From positions 1 through 37,480 of the forward strand of contig CAVCIY010000056.1 in assembly GCA_963602445.1 (NCBI GenBank): a DNA stretch of 37,480 nt. The letters run 5' to 3'. A program made the translations under genes and the position numbers. The notes below the pieces were generated by a model that worked only from the letters and a program-made list of their open reading frames with translations, was not told where the DNA came from and ran no database searches. Every line of letters begins with the position of its first letter. Position 1 is the first letter of the stretch. Shown piece by piece: positions 1 to 7,965 of this stretch. Origin of the DNA: Alangreenwoodia sp963602445. Lineage in GTDB: Bacteria > Bacillota > Clostridia > Peptostreptococcales > Anaerovoracaceae.

Positions 1-380
1 GTCTCAAACAGTTCTTCCCCGATATTTTCCGAATAGTCATCGCTTATTTTTCCGCTGATTGCGTCTCTTAGCTCAAACCTGTCGTCTCTTTGCGCGGCGC
101 CGAAGGTTCTTGTCAGATTGTATTTTCGACCTGCCGCCTCAAAAATTATGCTTCCACCGTAAATTCCGCCTTGCCACGGCATATAATGCTTTCTTTCATT
201 TTTCAAAATATCCCTTGACCGGTCGAAGTCAAATCCGAAGAACATTACCTTTATAAATGCGGCAAATGTGCTTTTTCCCCAGCCGTTTTCCTTTTTTATG
301 ACATTTAGACCATCGTCAAATGACATATCAATATTGCTGAGCTGCCCGAAATTTTCTATATGACACTTTATAATCTTCAT
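1..380 (-). CDS. AAA/SMC-type ATPase, N-terminal part (SbcC/YhaN-like), cut by window edge
   Basis: The first 126 codons of a gene that runs off the left edge. Translation from the ATG at 380 begins MKIIKCHIENFGQLSNIDMS, the usual opening strand of an SMC/RecN/SbcC ATPase head, and has a Walker A motif, NGWGKST, about 35 residues in. This motif lacks the usual second Gly-x-Gly spacing of classic P-loops but fits the YhaN/AAA_27 style of head. AAGGA lies about 7 nt upstream of the ATG. The gene sits downstream of the SbcD-like nuclease on the same strand, 331 bp away, so the two probably form a nuclease-ATPase pair acting on DNA ends or hairpins. The coiled coil, Walker B and signature motif are outside the window, so the subfamily is uncertain. 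Confidence 0.75.
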   Translation of the reverse strand, partial: MKIIKCHIENFGQLSNIDMSFDDGLNVIKKENGWGKSTFAAFIKVMFFGFDFDRSRDILKNERKHYMPWQGGIYGGSIIFEAAGRKYNLTRTFGAAQRDDRFELRDAISGKISDDYSENIGEELFE

Positions 381-711
381 ATTGATTCCTTATATAAAAC
401 TAATTCTTTTGGTTCTACCTATAGTATTTGATCCTGCAAGCAGCATCCGTAATATAATATTGATTCCATTATTATCCATACTGTCGAATTCCTTGATGAT
501 TTCTAATATAATCCATACTGTTGAATTCCTTGATAAGTTCTAATCTGAATATTTATAATATAAACTCTTTATAAAATCTATTCTTTATACGGCTTATCCA
601 CAATTTTACCCCGATTTCTATCTCGAAATATTCTCGAAAATTTTCAAACAATTTTCTACCCCGTAATATTCTCGGATATTTTTCGAACATTCTAAAATAT
701 CTTAAACATCT
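381..711. other. AT-rich spacer between nuclease and ATPase genes
   Basis: No gene is visible here. The stretch is AT-rich. It contains a 37-bp direct duplication (listed separately), and from about 590 to 711 a run of degenerate pieces such as atattctcgaaaa and ttcaaatatctt that resemble the 3' end of the preceding nuclease gene. I see no convincing terminator or promoter. Confidence 0.6.
474..546. repeat. 37-bp direct tandem duplication
   Basis: Two adjacent copies starting at 474 and 511, both reading atccatactg followed by an (c/t)gaattccttgat-like tail, with a few mismatches. It lies in the spacer between the two recombination genes. Confidence 0.8.
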
Positions 712-2109
712 TCAAATATCTTCTCCGGACAATATGCTTATTCCGAACTTTATGATCTCAAATTTTTCATCATCAGACAAATCGGTCTGTGAGGCAGCAG
801 TTCTCACAAATTCACCCCTGAGAGATTTCTCCTCATAAAGCTTATAATAATCTGTGGCGGGACTCGTCTTGTCAACAATATCTATGTTGAAAAAGTCCTG
901 CTCAAGCATCAGCTTTAGATTCTCTGCGCGGTGAGTATCATCTTCTGCGGGACTGCCCGTGAGTACTGCTCTGACAATGCTGTCACCTGAGCATCCTGCC
1001 TTTGCGGCGTAAAATCTTATCTCTTCACACATCTCGGACATCGTTTCAATCGATGTGACGTCAACATCTATACTGTAAATTTCTCTTCCGCCGGAATTAA
1101 TAAATTCTGTCGTAAAGTCTCCTGTCTTTTCATCAATACTTAACATCACAAATCCGTGCTCGCCGCACTCGTCAAAACCTCTGGCTTCAAGGCATCCCGG
1201 ATAACACAGCACACCTCTGTCATCAAGATCCTCAAGACGGTATGAATGAAGATGACCCAAGGCAAGATAATCTATTGATTTATGCCTGAGAAGTCTCAAG
1301 TCTATAATGTCATTTGCAGCATTTGACGCACTGCTGCGATTGTCTGTGCCTATAATGTCTGCGCTTTTCCGACTTCCCGGACTTGCCACGTCCGCCGCGG
1401 CTGCGCTGTTTGGCGAATATTCGGAGGCAAGACCGTGAAGCATTACGATATTTAGGTCAGCGATATCGGGATTTAGCGATTCTACATCTCTTTTGTCTGT
1501 AATTCCGCGGCCGTCGATGCACTTTCCGAAAATTTTAATCTTAAACCTGCCATATGCACTCCGGGCGGCATTTCCCCGCACGCCGAATTCCGCTGCGTCC
1601 TGTGTCGTGCGGTCATATGCGTCATCCTCGTCGCATTCCGGCAAGCTCTGTGCAGTGCGGTCATATGCGTCATCCTCGTCGCATTCCGGTGAATTTAAAT
1701 GTGGAATCTCATAAGACTCCCATTCATCTGAAAATATGATCAAATTTGCGGGAATCCTGTCATATGACGCAAGAAATGCCGCAAAGGATTTTAGTTTGTT
1801 CTGACCTTTGAACGAATCACTTTTCGGATCTCTTATGCGGTCATGATTTCCTCCGAGAAGGAAGAAAAGTATGTCAGGATGAGATTTAACAGCATTGTAT
1901 ACAACATCTGATGCCATCTTCGATACATTTTCCGTGTCGAAAAGATCTCCCGATATCAAAACAGCTCTGACTTTTTGCATTTCGGCAAATTCAACCATTT
2001 TCTCAAAAGTTCGCATCATCTCTGCCCTTCTTTGACGCGCCTTCGTCTCTGTAAGCCCCGCACGCATCCTGGAATCCAGATGAATGTCCGCACAATGTAT
2101 AATTTTCAT
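712..2109 (-). CDS. SbcD/YhaO-like DNA repair exonuclease (metallophosphoesterase)
   Basis: About 465 residues. All the calcineurin-type phosphoesterase motifs are present in order: ADIHLDS near the N-terminus, SGDLFD, GGNHDR, LHGLASEY and GHLHSY, which together bind the two catalytic metals. The family (SbcD/Mre11/YhaO) forms a nuclease-ATPase complex with an SMC-like partner that processes broken ends and hairpins; the ATPase gene just downstream fits that role. Start: two ATGs are adjacent (2112 and 2109). AGAGG is only 4 nt from the first but 7 nt from the second, so I use the second. Residues around 135-165 hold a 16-residue tandem duplication (PECDEDDAYDRTxQ) not expected in the family. 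It sits between the nuclease motifs and should form a surface loop. Confidence 0.88.
   Translation of the reverse strand: MKIIHCADIHLDSRMRAGLTETKARQRRAEMMRTFEKMVEFAEMQKVRAVLISGDLFDTENVSKMASDVVYNAVKSHPDILFFLLGGNHDRIRDPKSDSFKGQNKLKSFAAFLASYDRIPANLIIFSDEWESYEIPHLNSPECDEDDAYDRTAQSLPECDEDDAYDRTTQDAAEFGVRGNAARSAYGRFKIKIFGKCIDGRGITDKRDVESLNPDIADLNIVMLHGLASEYSPNSAAAADVASPGSRKSADIIGTDNRSSASNAANDIIDLRLLRHKSIDYLALGHLHSYRLEDLDDRGVLCYPGCLEARGFDECGEHGFVMLSIDEKTGDFTTEFINSGGREIYSIDVDVTSIETMSEMCEEIRFYAAKAGCSGDSIVRAVLTGSPAEDDTHRAENLKLMLEQDFFNIDIVDKTSPATDYYKLYEEKSLRGEFVRTAASQTDLSDDEKFEIIKFGISILSGEDI
1600..1690. repeat. 48-bp in-frame tandem duplication inside the SbcD-like gene
   Basis: Two near-identical copies start at 1607 and 1655. 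The 48-bp period equals 16 codons, so frame is kept and the protein gains a second acidic PECDEDDAYDRT unit. Confidence 0.9.
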
Positions 2110-2343
2110 CATAATACCTCTCGCATTACTCTAATCACATAATACTAAAAACAACCCTCTCGAAAAGACATTTTACACTGCATTGTCATCATGTATTTTC
2201 AATGCCGCCGCGTCTTTCTTTTATTATATATCATCACATATCATCTTTGCATCAATATTCTTCATTCTTCTCGAAAATAATGTTTTTTGGTGTGGTGAAA
2301 GGATTCGAGACGATGCTCCGGGTCCTTTACAAAAATTGCATTA

Positions 2344-2372
2344 TAAAAAAGGCACAGCCTGCGCTGTGCCTT
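2344..2372 (-). terminator. Rho-independent terminator of rpsB-tsf
   Basis: Perfect 8-bp stem ggcacagc/gctgtgcc with a 4-nt loop, followed on the minus strand by six T. It lies about 50 bp after the tsf stop. Confidence 0.92.
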
Positions 2373-2420
2373 AAAAGAAATTCTTTATGATATTTTCTTA
2401 TGATATCTGATATCCTTAAA

Positions 2421-3362
2421 TTACTTAGCCATCTGCTTAGCAACTTCTTCAGCAAAGTTTTCTTCTTTCTTGGCAAGACCTTCGCCTACTTCGAAACGAA
2501 CCATACCAACAACTTCTATCGACTTGCCGAGTTCCTTTGCACAAGCCTTTACATACTGATCTACAGTCTGCTTGTCTGTAGCCTTTACGAAGATCTGATC
2601 TAACAGGCATACTTCCTTGAGTTCCTTCTTGATTCTGCCCTGGAGCATCTTCTCGAGAATCTCTGCAGGCTTTCTTCTTTCTTCAGGAAGAGCTTCATTT
2701 TCATTGATAGCCTGCTGGAGAAGAATCTTCTTTTCGTTTTCAATATATTCTTCGTCAACATCAGCTTCGCTTACATACTTAGGATTCATAGAAGCAACCT
2801 GCATCGCAACGTCCTTACCTACTGTCGCAACTTCCTGTACAGCAGCGTCTGTCTTGAGGGTAACGATTACGCAAATCTTGCCGCCGCCGTGTACATAACC
2901 AACGTTTACAGTACCTGCTTCGTCAATCTTCTTGAATCTTCTGATGTTCATATTTTCGCCGATCTTTGCGATCTTTGCGTTGAGAGCGTCCTGTACGGTA
3001 CCTTCGTCGCCGTAAGGAAGAGCCATGAATGATTCCATGTCGTCTGAATCGCTTTCTAATGCGATATCTGCGAGTGAATTTACAAATGTAATAAATTCTT
3101 CGTTCTTTGCCACGAAGTCTGTCTCTGAGTTTACTTCGATAATAGCTGCCTTCTTGGCGTCATCGCTGAAGCTTATGCCAACAAGACCCTGAGCTGCGAT
3201 TCTGCCGGCCTTCTTTGCTGCCTTAGCAAGTCCCTTTTCTCTGAGGACTTCAACAGCCTTATCCATATCGCCGTCAGCTTCTACAAGAGCCTTCTTGCAG
3301 TCCATCATACCTGCTCCTGTCATTTCACGGAGCTCTTTTACCATAGCCGCTGTTACTGCCAT
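2421..3362 (-). CDS. tsf: Translation elongation factor Ts
   Basis: EF-Ts is the guanine nucleotide exchange factor that regenerates EF-Tu-GTP during translation in the cytoplasm. The N-terminus MAVTAAMVKELREMTGAGMM is the hallmark UBA-type domain, continuing DCKKALVEADGDMDKAVE and the conserved VNSETDFVAKN motif that contacts EF-Tu. The 313 residues are a little longer than many homologues. Start: the frame extends ten codons further upstream, but AGGAGG lies 8 nt before the ATG at 3362, so the shorter form is chosen. It follows rpsB on the same strand, the usual bacterial rpsB-tsf operon, and ends in a clear terminator. The 258-bp gap to rpsB is long for this operon and may hold a processing or attenuation element. 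Confidence 0.97.
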   Translation of the reverse strand: MAVTAAMVKELREMTGAGMMDCKKALVEADGDMDKAVEVLREKGLAKAAKKAGRIAAQGLVGISFSDDAKKAAIIEVNSETDFVAKNEEFITFVNSLADIALESDSDDMESFMALPYGDEGTVQDALNAKIAKIGENMNIRRFKKIDEAGTVNVGYVHGGGKICVIVTLKTDAAVQEVATVGKDVAMQVASMNPKYVSEADVDEEYIENEKKILLQQAINENEALPEERRKPAEILEKMLQGRIKKELKEVCLLDQIFVKATDKQTVDQYVKACAKELGKSIEVVGMVRFEVGEGLAKKEENFAEEVAKQMAK

Positions 3363-3620
3363 TTCTTTTTCCTCCTGACATTTATCTTCCAAAGCATCCG
3401 GGTCTGCCCCTGATATTTAAGTACAAATCTATATAAATACAAATCTATACATATCTCGTAAATGAAATCTTGGGCTGATAAAAATCTCCCAGCTTTAACC
3501 CGGCGAAAATCACCGCATCATGCCGGCGACAAAATCCTCGGATGCTCATTCTTGTTCTTTTTTCTATATCTGATTCGAATTGTTCTTCAACCGGTTTGAA
3601 TTATTCTTCAGTTGATTAAA

Positions 3621-4397
3621 CTATTCTTCAACCTTTTCTGCTTCTGCTGCTTCTGCAGATGCTTCTTCCTCAGCTGCTTCCTCAGCAGATGCAGGTTCTG
3701 ATTCATCCATAGATTCACCCTGCTTGCCTTCGATTACGGCATTTGCCATAGTAGCAGCGATAAGTCTTACGGCTCTGATCGCGTCGTCATTTGCAGGAAT
3801 GATATAATCAACATCATCAGGATCGCAATTTGTATCAACGATACCGATTACAGGAATGCCGAGAATTCTTGCTTCCTTAACCGCAATCTTTTCCTTCTTA
3901 GGGTCTACTACGAACATAGCAGCAGGCATGCCCTTCATGTCTTTGATGCCGCCGAGGAATTTTTCGAGCTTAGCCTGTTCTGCCTTAAGCTTGATAACTT
4001 CCTTCTTAGTGAGAGCGTCAAATGTGCCGTCCTCTTCCATAGTCTTGATGTCGTTGAGCTTCTTGATTCTCTTTGCGATAGTCTTGTAATTTGTGAGCAT
4101 ACCGCCGAGCCATCTTTCATTTACATAATACATACCGCATCTGAGAGCTTCTTCCTGGATAGCTGCGTGAGCCTGCTTCTTTGTACCTACAAAAAGGATA
4201 GGCTTGCCTGTAGCAGCTGCACTCATCATGAATGCATAAGCTTCATCGATCTTCTTTACTGTCTTCTGAAGGTCGATAATGTAGATGCCGTTTCTTTCTG
4301 TGAAGATGTAAGGAGCCATCTTAGGGTTCCATCTTCTGGTCTGATGTCCGAAATGAACACCTGCTTCGAGTAATTGTTTCATTGTAACTACTGACAT
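3621..4397 (-). CDS. rpsB: 30S ribosomal protein S2
   Basis: Structural protein of the small ribosomal subunit needed for S1 docking and mRNA binding. The 258-residue product starts MSVVTMKQLLEAGVHFGHQT, followed by RRWNPKMAPYIF and NERWLGGMLTN, all signature S2 blocks. The C-terminus is a low-complexity acidic Ala/Glu tail of about 35 residues, commonly variable in S2. GGAGG lies about 6 nt upstream of the ATG. The gene is first in the rpsB-tsf operon, with a strong promoter at 4539-4567 and a folded leader of roughly 130 nt that could mediate autoregulation. Confidence 0.97.
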   Translation of the reverse strand: MSVVTMKQLLEAGVHFGHQTRRWNPKMAPYIFTERNGIYIIDLQKTVKKIDEAYAFMMSAAATGKPILFVGTKKQAHAAIQEEALRCGMYYVNERWLGGMLTNYKTIAKRIKKLNDIKTMEEDGTFDALTKKEVIKLKAEQAKLEKFLGGIKDMKGMPAAMFVVDPKKEKIAVKEARILGIPVIGIVDTNCDPDDVDYIIPANDDAIRAVRLIAATMANAVIEGKQGESMDESEPASAEEAAEEEASAEAAEAEKVEE

Positions 4398-4445
4398 ACT
4401 AATTCCTCCTGGTTTTATGCCTCCGCTTCTTTCATCCCCGAATGC

Positions 4446-4534
4446 TGCTGAAAGGCGTCAGTACAGCCTGATTTTCAGCACCGGCTGCGAGTCTTGAAGC
4501 GTGCGAAATCTGTCCGTGCGTTATTGCACAGACA
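4446..4534 (-). promoter_or_regulatory. Structured 5' leader of rpsB
   Basis: Two hairpins can be drawn in the transcript between the promoter and rpsB. One (4511-4534) pairs tgtctgtgc with gcacggaca around a 6-nt loop right at the expected transcript start. The other (4446-4480) has an 8-bp perfect outer stem, tgctgaaa/tttcagca, with an inner ggc/gcc helix. Ribosomal-protein leaders often bind the encoded protein; for S2 of this group that is inference. Confidence 0.55.
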
Positions 4535-4538
4535 CTTT

Positions 4539-4567
4539 ATAATACCTCAACGATATTCAAAATTCAA
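4539..4567 (-). promoter_or_regulatory. Promoter of rpsB-tsf
   Basis: On the minus strand: -35 TTGAAT (4567-4562), 17-bp spacer, -10 TATTAT (4544-4539). Expected start near 4532. Confidence 0.85.
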
Positions 4568-4609
4568 GTTCTTTTTTGATTTTTTGATTTTCGCCGCCAT
4601 TTCCTGTGG

Positions 4610-4720
4610 CCGCCGGCACGCCTGAGTACCGGTGTCCTTTTGCTGTCTCCGCCGGCACGCCTGAGTACCGAGTCCTTTTGCTGTCTCCGCCGGCACGCCT
4701 GAGCGGCGCTTCCTTTTGAA
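4610..4720. repeat. 38/39-bp tandem repeat, three copies
   Basis: Copies start at 4610, 4649 and 4687, each with the core ccgccggcacgcctgag and a ccttttg block; the third is the most diverged. It fills the gap between the rpsB promoter and the end of the DUF4213/DUF364 gene. Confidence 0.9.
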
Positions 4721-4729
4721 ATTTTCGGC

Positions 4730-5524
4730 TTATCTTCCGATAAATTCCTCATATTCTGTTTTTCTGAGACTTACTTTCTGACCCGAATGGTAGATTTTCC
4801 CGTTTCGAATTTCTTTTGTGACGAGTCTTGCGATACCTTTATCCTTTACGACAAAGCCGTCCATCTCATCTATCCCATACTTAAAAAGGATAGTCGAAAG
4901 CGTGCTTGCAGGCCCAACCATTCCGATGAACGCATCGCCCGCAAGATCAAGATAATGCGGAAGCGACTTGTCAATGAGAGTCAAAGGTCCAAGGAAAACG
5001 AAATCACTTCCCGGAATCAGATAATCTGCCGCCTGCACGGGATAGTCACCCACATCAGGCGAAGCTTCCAAAATCGAAAGGTCACAAACCGGTCCGAAAA
5101 GCTCGCTGAGATAAGGAAAATGCCCTACTACCGTAACCTTCTTGCCTCTTACTGCCTTTTGATATGTGATAAACGGGTCGGCATTTCTGTCTTCCGAAAA
5201 AAGACTTCCCGTAATGTTCAGACCGTTTTTTTCAGCCTGCTCTACAGAATTATAGTAAGCATTTATCGCAGCCTGACCGAGAGCCGCTTCTGTGAGATTC
5301 CACGATTTTATACCTTTTGCAAGCTGCTTTAATGTCAACTTGCTCTTGTCACCCGATTCTATCATCGGGCGAGTATCGAAATAGTCGGGAAATTCGCCGA
5401 GTCCCATGCCTTCTCCGCTGACTACCACTGCCATAAAATGTGAGCAATATACATCGTCTACGGGCAGATCCTCCGGAATGCCCTCGATAAGTTCATCATA
5501 TAACGCATTTAGATCAAGACTCAA
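4730..5524 (-). CDS. DUF4213/DUF364 protein, putative heavy-metal chelation
   Basis: About 264 residues in two recognisable blocks. The N-terminal part (LTLKQLAKGIKSWNLTEAAL then GQAAINAYYNS) matches DUF4213. The C-terminal part (KKVTVVGHFPYL, FLGPLTLIDKSLPHYL, GMVGPASTLSTILFKYGID, DGFVVKD) matches DUF364, a Rossmann-like family annotated as possible heavy-metal chelators. No biochemical function is established for it. Start: the frame is open further up, but AGGAGG sits 8 nt before a TTG at 5524, beyond the stop of the upstream gene, so TTG is the likely initiator. It is third in a minus-strand operon after a GTPase and an ABC ATPase, and has a divergent paralogue at 7966. I infer a role in metal or metallocofactor handling. 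Confidence 0.82.
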   Translation of the reverse strand: MSLDLNALYDELIEGIPEDLPVDDVYCSHFMAVVVSGEGMGLGEFPDYFDTRPMIESGDKSKLTLKQLAKGIKSWNLTEAALGQAAINAYYNSVEQAEKNGLNITGSLFSEDRNADPFITYQKAVRGKKVTVVGHFPYLSELFGPVCDLSILEASPDVGDYPVQAADYLIPGSDFVFLGPLTLIDKSLPHYLDLAGDAFIGMVGPASTLSTILFKYGIDEMDGFVVKDKGIARLVTKEIRNGKIYHSGQKVSLRKTEYEEFIGR

Positions 5525-5559
5525 AATATTTACCTCCTGCCGAAGCATTACATTAGCAA

Positions 5560-6573
5560 TCACATAAGCTTGTCGGGTGTGATCGTCTCGCCTGTCCTGA
5601 GCAATTCTCTTATTCTCATAATAGTATCGTCAAGCTCCTGAATACGTGTCTGGCTTGCTCTTTCCTCCTCAGTTGTCTCAAGAATTTTTGAAATTCCGCC
5701 GTTTTTTATAACAATTCTCTTTGATGCGCTGAGTGCGAGAAGAGGATCATGTGTGGACATGAAAACGATCTTGTCATTTCTGGTCAGTATGGCAATCGCC
5801 TTTTTGCGGTCGATGCCTGCATTTTCAATCTCATCGATAAGGATAATAGGCGATGAACTCATACATGCCGTATCTGCAATCATGAGAGCTCTTGACTGTC
5901 CTCCAGAAAGCTGAGTTACCTTGGTGTCCATATCAAACTTTTCGCCTGCGAGTTCGTTTGCGCATTCGAAGCATTGCATTACGACAGCATCGGGCTCTTC
6001 GCAGAACCTGCTCTTTGCATGCATTTCGAGAAATTCACGAACATTCAGATCCATTACGAAATTCATATTTTGAGAAAGCTGCGCCACCAAATGTCCTTCC
6101 AGCTCAAATCTCATATCATCATCCGGAAGCTCGCCGTTTATTTTTATAAATCTTCCTGTCGGGGTGTCGCCCTGCGCCATGCATTCGATATCGCCAAGAA
6201 GCCTGCTTTTCCCAGAGCCCGTAGGTCCGACGATGCTCACAACATCCCCGGGACATACTGAAATATCAACATTTTCCGGGTTTCCGCTCTTATCATGTCC
6301 GCCTACGACAGTGATCTCATGGATTTGCATTATTTCATCTTCCGGAGAAGTAAGCGTACTCATGAAGTCGGCAAATTGCTCCAAAACATCTTCAACATCG
6401 GTGCCAAGCTCGTCCAGCCATTCCTGGCTCCCCTTCTCAAGTGCGTCCGCAACAGGCATGTTGTCCGCTATGTCATTGAGATTCAGGTTGTCGAAGAAAT
6501 CGGCAGATATGGGATACATCGCCTTAATCTCGCTGATGCTCTTTTTCTCGGCCAGGTCATAGAAATCAACCAT
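5560..6573 (-). CDS. Soluble ABC-type ATPase with an N-terminal helical domain
   Basis: 337 residues. The ABC domain is complete: Walker A GPTGSGKS (116-123), signature LSGGQ (222-226), Walker B ILIDEIE (244-250) and an H-loop His275 in STHD. There are no membrane segments and no permease gene beside it, so it may act on a soluble partner rather than in transport. Residues 10-75 (SISEIKAMYP, ADFFDNLNL, VADALEKG) resemble in layout the ScdA_N/DUF542 domain of iron-sulfur repair proteins, but the paired cysteines of that domain are missing; this resemblance is weak and by eye. It overlaps the GTPase gene by 8 nt and ends about 35 nt before the DUF364 start, so the three are probably cotranscribed. 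GGGGG lies 9 nt before the ATG. Confidence 0.85.
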   Translation of the reverse strand: MVDFYDLAEKKSISEIKAMYPISADFFDNLNLNDIADNMPVADALEKGSQEWLDELGTDVEDVLEQFADFMSTLTSPEDEIMQIHEITVVGGHDKSGNPENVDISVCPGDVVSIVGPTGSGKSRLLGDIECMAQGDTPTGRFIKINGELPDDDMRFELEGHLVAQLSQNMNFVMDLNVREFLEMHAKSRFCEEPDAVVMQCFECANELAGEKFDMDTKVTQLSGGQSRALMIADTACMSSSPIILIDEIENAGIDRKKAIAILTRNDKIVFMSTHDPLLALSASKRIVIKNGGISKILETTEEERASQTRIQELDDTIMRIRELLRTGETITPDKLM

Positions 6574-7294
6574 TGCACTGCACCCCCTTCAGATAAGTAT
6601 CGCATGCGGGAAATGACATTTTCTTCATCATTCCGTTTTGGAATTCCTCACCTATTCTTGTCTCACCCGTACAATAAGAGCATACAGACGCCGGCGTCGT
6701 GAATCTGAGATGCATGTCGCTAAGCGTGCTGATTTCGTGGGTTTCCTTCATATGACGTGCGAGTGTAAATGCGCCCTGTCCCGTAATTCCGTTGACAAAA
6801 ATAATCTTTGCCTGTGTATTTACCTGACGGACATTGAATTTAAACACTTCACGCTCCGCCTGCGAAACAATGTCGCCCTTTGTAATGACCACATAGTCGG
6901 CAAACTTCAGCATAGGTCCGATCTTTCTCGGAGTGTTGATGCCGGAAAGATTGTCGATCACGCAAACCGCCGGGATCTCAGCAATGTGAGGCGAGCATCT
7001 GTTGCACAGACCCGCACTTTCTGTAATGAGCATTTCGAAGCCGCTCTCAATTCCCCACTTAACCGCATCATCTATATTTGTAATGAAAAAATGGTCGGGG
7101 CACACCTTGCCTGAAAAGCCCGTAACGATAGGAATTCCTGCCTCAGTATATCTGACATGGTCAAACGAAGTCAGGCAGTCAAACTTAACCGCTCCGACCT
7201 TAGTTATGCCCTGCTCTCTCAGAGACTCTACCATTTTAAGTATAACGGACGTCTTCCCGGAAGAAGGAGGTCCTGAAATAGTTATCAGCTTCAT
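6566..7294 (-). CDS. HypB/UreG/CooC-like P-loop GTPase
   Basis: 242 residues. P-loop GPPSSGKT (8-15), a Walker B-like LITESAG followed by Cys97-x-x-Cys100, and TKGD (138-141) in the place of the NKxD guanine-specificity motif. This arrangement is that of the HypB/UreG metallochaperone GTPases, in which a Cys-containing loop after the second motif binds Ni or Zn. Extra cysteines (C205-x-x-C208, C231, C240) form a second possible metal site at the C-terminus, and Cys65/His68 lie near switch I. It is the first gene of the operon with the ABC ATPase and DUF364 protein; AGGAG is 8 nt from the ATG. I infer GTP-driven metal delivery; target and metal are unknown. Confidence 0.85.
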   Translation of the reverse strand: MKLITISGPPSSGKTSVILKMVESLREQGITKVGAVKFDCLTSFDHVRYTEAGIPIVTGFSGKVCPDHFFITNIDDAVKWGIESGFEMLITESAGLCNRCSPHIAEIPAVCVIDNLSGINTPRKIGPMLKFADYVVITKGDIVSQAEREVFKFNVRQVNTQAKIIFVNGITGQGAFTLARHMKETHEISTLSDMHLRFTTPASVCSYCTGETRIGEEFQNGMMKKMSFPACDTYLKGVQCNG

Positions 7295-7300
7295 CTTTTA

Positions 7301-7362
7301 AACTCCTGTTAGAACTCCTGTAAAAACTCTTATTAAAACTCTTATTAAAACTCTTGCCAAAT
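7301..7362. repeat. Short aactcctgtta/aactcttatta repeats in the leader of the GTPase operon
   Basis: About five degenerate 10-14 bp units in succession directly upstream of the ribosome binding site of the GTPase gene, so they would be transcribed as its leader. Confidence 0.7.
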
Positions 7363-7591
7363 TCCTGTTCTATTATATCATGACTTTTTTCATTCTCCAC
7401 CATCTCGGGCAAATTTTATTTTCTCCTCCTGTCTTAGCCGGAAACGACACAAGTAAAAAAATTTGCAAAAAGTTGACACCGGCACATATTTCTCATTTCT
7501 TGCATAAAACCATCATATCTGATATCATTTTCCTGTAAAGAAGCATTTTGCCAAGCCACTTTCTCAGCTGTATTTTGTCAGTTGATTTGCG

Positions 7592-7713
7592 GCTCGCGGG
7601 CGGTTGAGAAATGCGGGCAGCGGATCTTGCCAGGATTGCCTTCGACATGCGGGCGGTTGAGAAATGCGGGCAGCGGATCTTGCCAGGATTGCCTTCGGCT
7701 CGCGGGCGGTTGC
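7592..7713. repeat. 53-bp tandem repeat, 2.3 copies
   Basis: Copies begin at 7596, 7649 and 7702 with gcgggcggttg; the first two are almost identical over the full 53 bp. Confidence 0.93.
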
Positions 7714-7765
7714 GGCTCAGGTTCATGTTGAGCAATGCTTGTGAACGAAAATATACGCCAAAAAA

Positions 7766-7946
7766 GGAATATCTCAGGTACAAAAATTTAAGACTTGAAA
7801 AGGGATATTTTGAGTACGAAAACTTAAGACTTGAAAAGATATATTTCAAGTACGAAAGCTTAAGACTTGAAAAGGAACATTTCGGGTACGAAAATTAAGA
7901 CTTTAACAGATATATTTCAAGTACGAAAGCTTAAGACTTAAAAATA
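7766..7946. repeat. 35/36-bp tandem repeat, five copies
   Basis: Each unit carries atatttcaagtacgaaa then cttaagacttgaaaag with small variations. Four units keep an open frame reading a YFxYENLRLEK-type 12-residue repeat, then a one-base loss breaks it. The array ends just before the ribosome binding site of the gene at 7966. Confidence 0.93.
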
Positions 7947-7965
7947 GAAATGAGGTACATCAATT

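Larger units (their letters stand above)
7295..7965. other. Divergent intergenic region filled with tandem repeats
   Basis: This 671-bp gap separates the metal-module operon (minus) from its divergent paralogue (plus). It holds three separate repeat arrays (7301-7362, 7592-7713 and 7766-7946), a possible minus-strand -10 box TATAAT at 7377-7372 without a good -35, and a plus-strand TTGACA at 7473 without a matching -10. No protein gene is convincing. Confidence 0.65.

Noticed and set aside
4564..4752. Arg-rich frame across the 38-bp repeats near 4610.
   Set aside because: Repeat-derived, overlaps the end of the DUF364 gene, no start signal.
4787..5332. A 181-codon plus-strand frame opposite the first DUF364 gene.
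   Set aside because: Antisense to a recognised gene, with no ribosome binding site or motif.
5525..5563. GTG at 5563 as start of the DUF4213/DUF364 protein.
   Set aside because: It lies at the stop of the upstream gene without a ribosome binding site; the TTG at 5524 follows AGGAGG at 8 nt.
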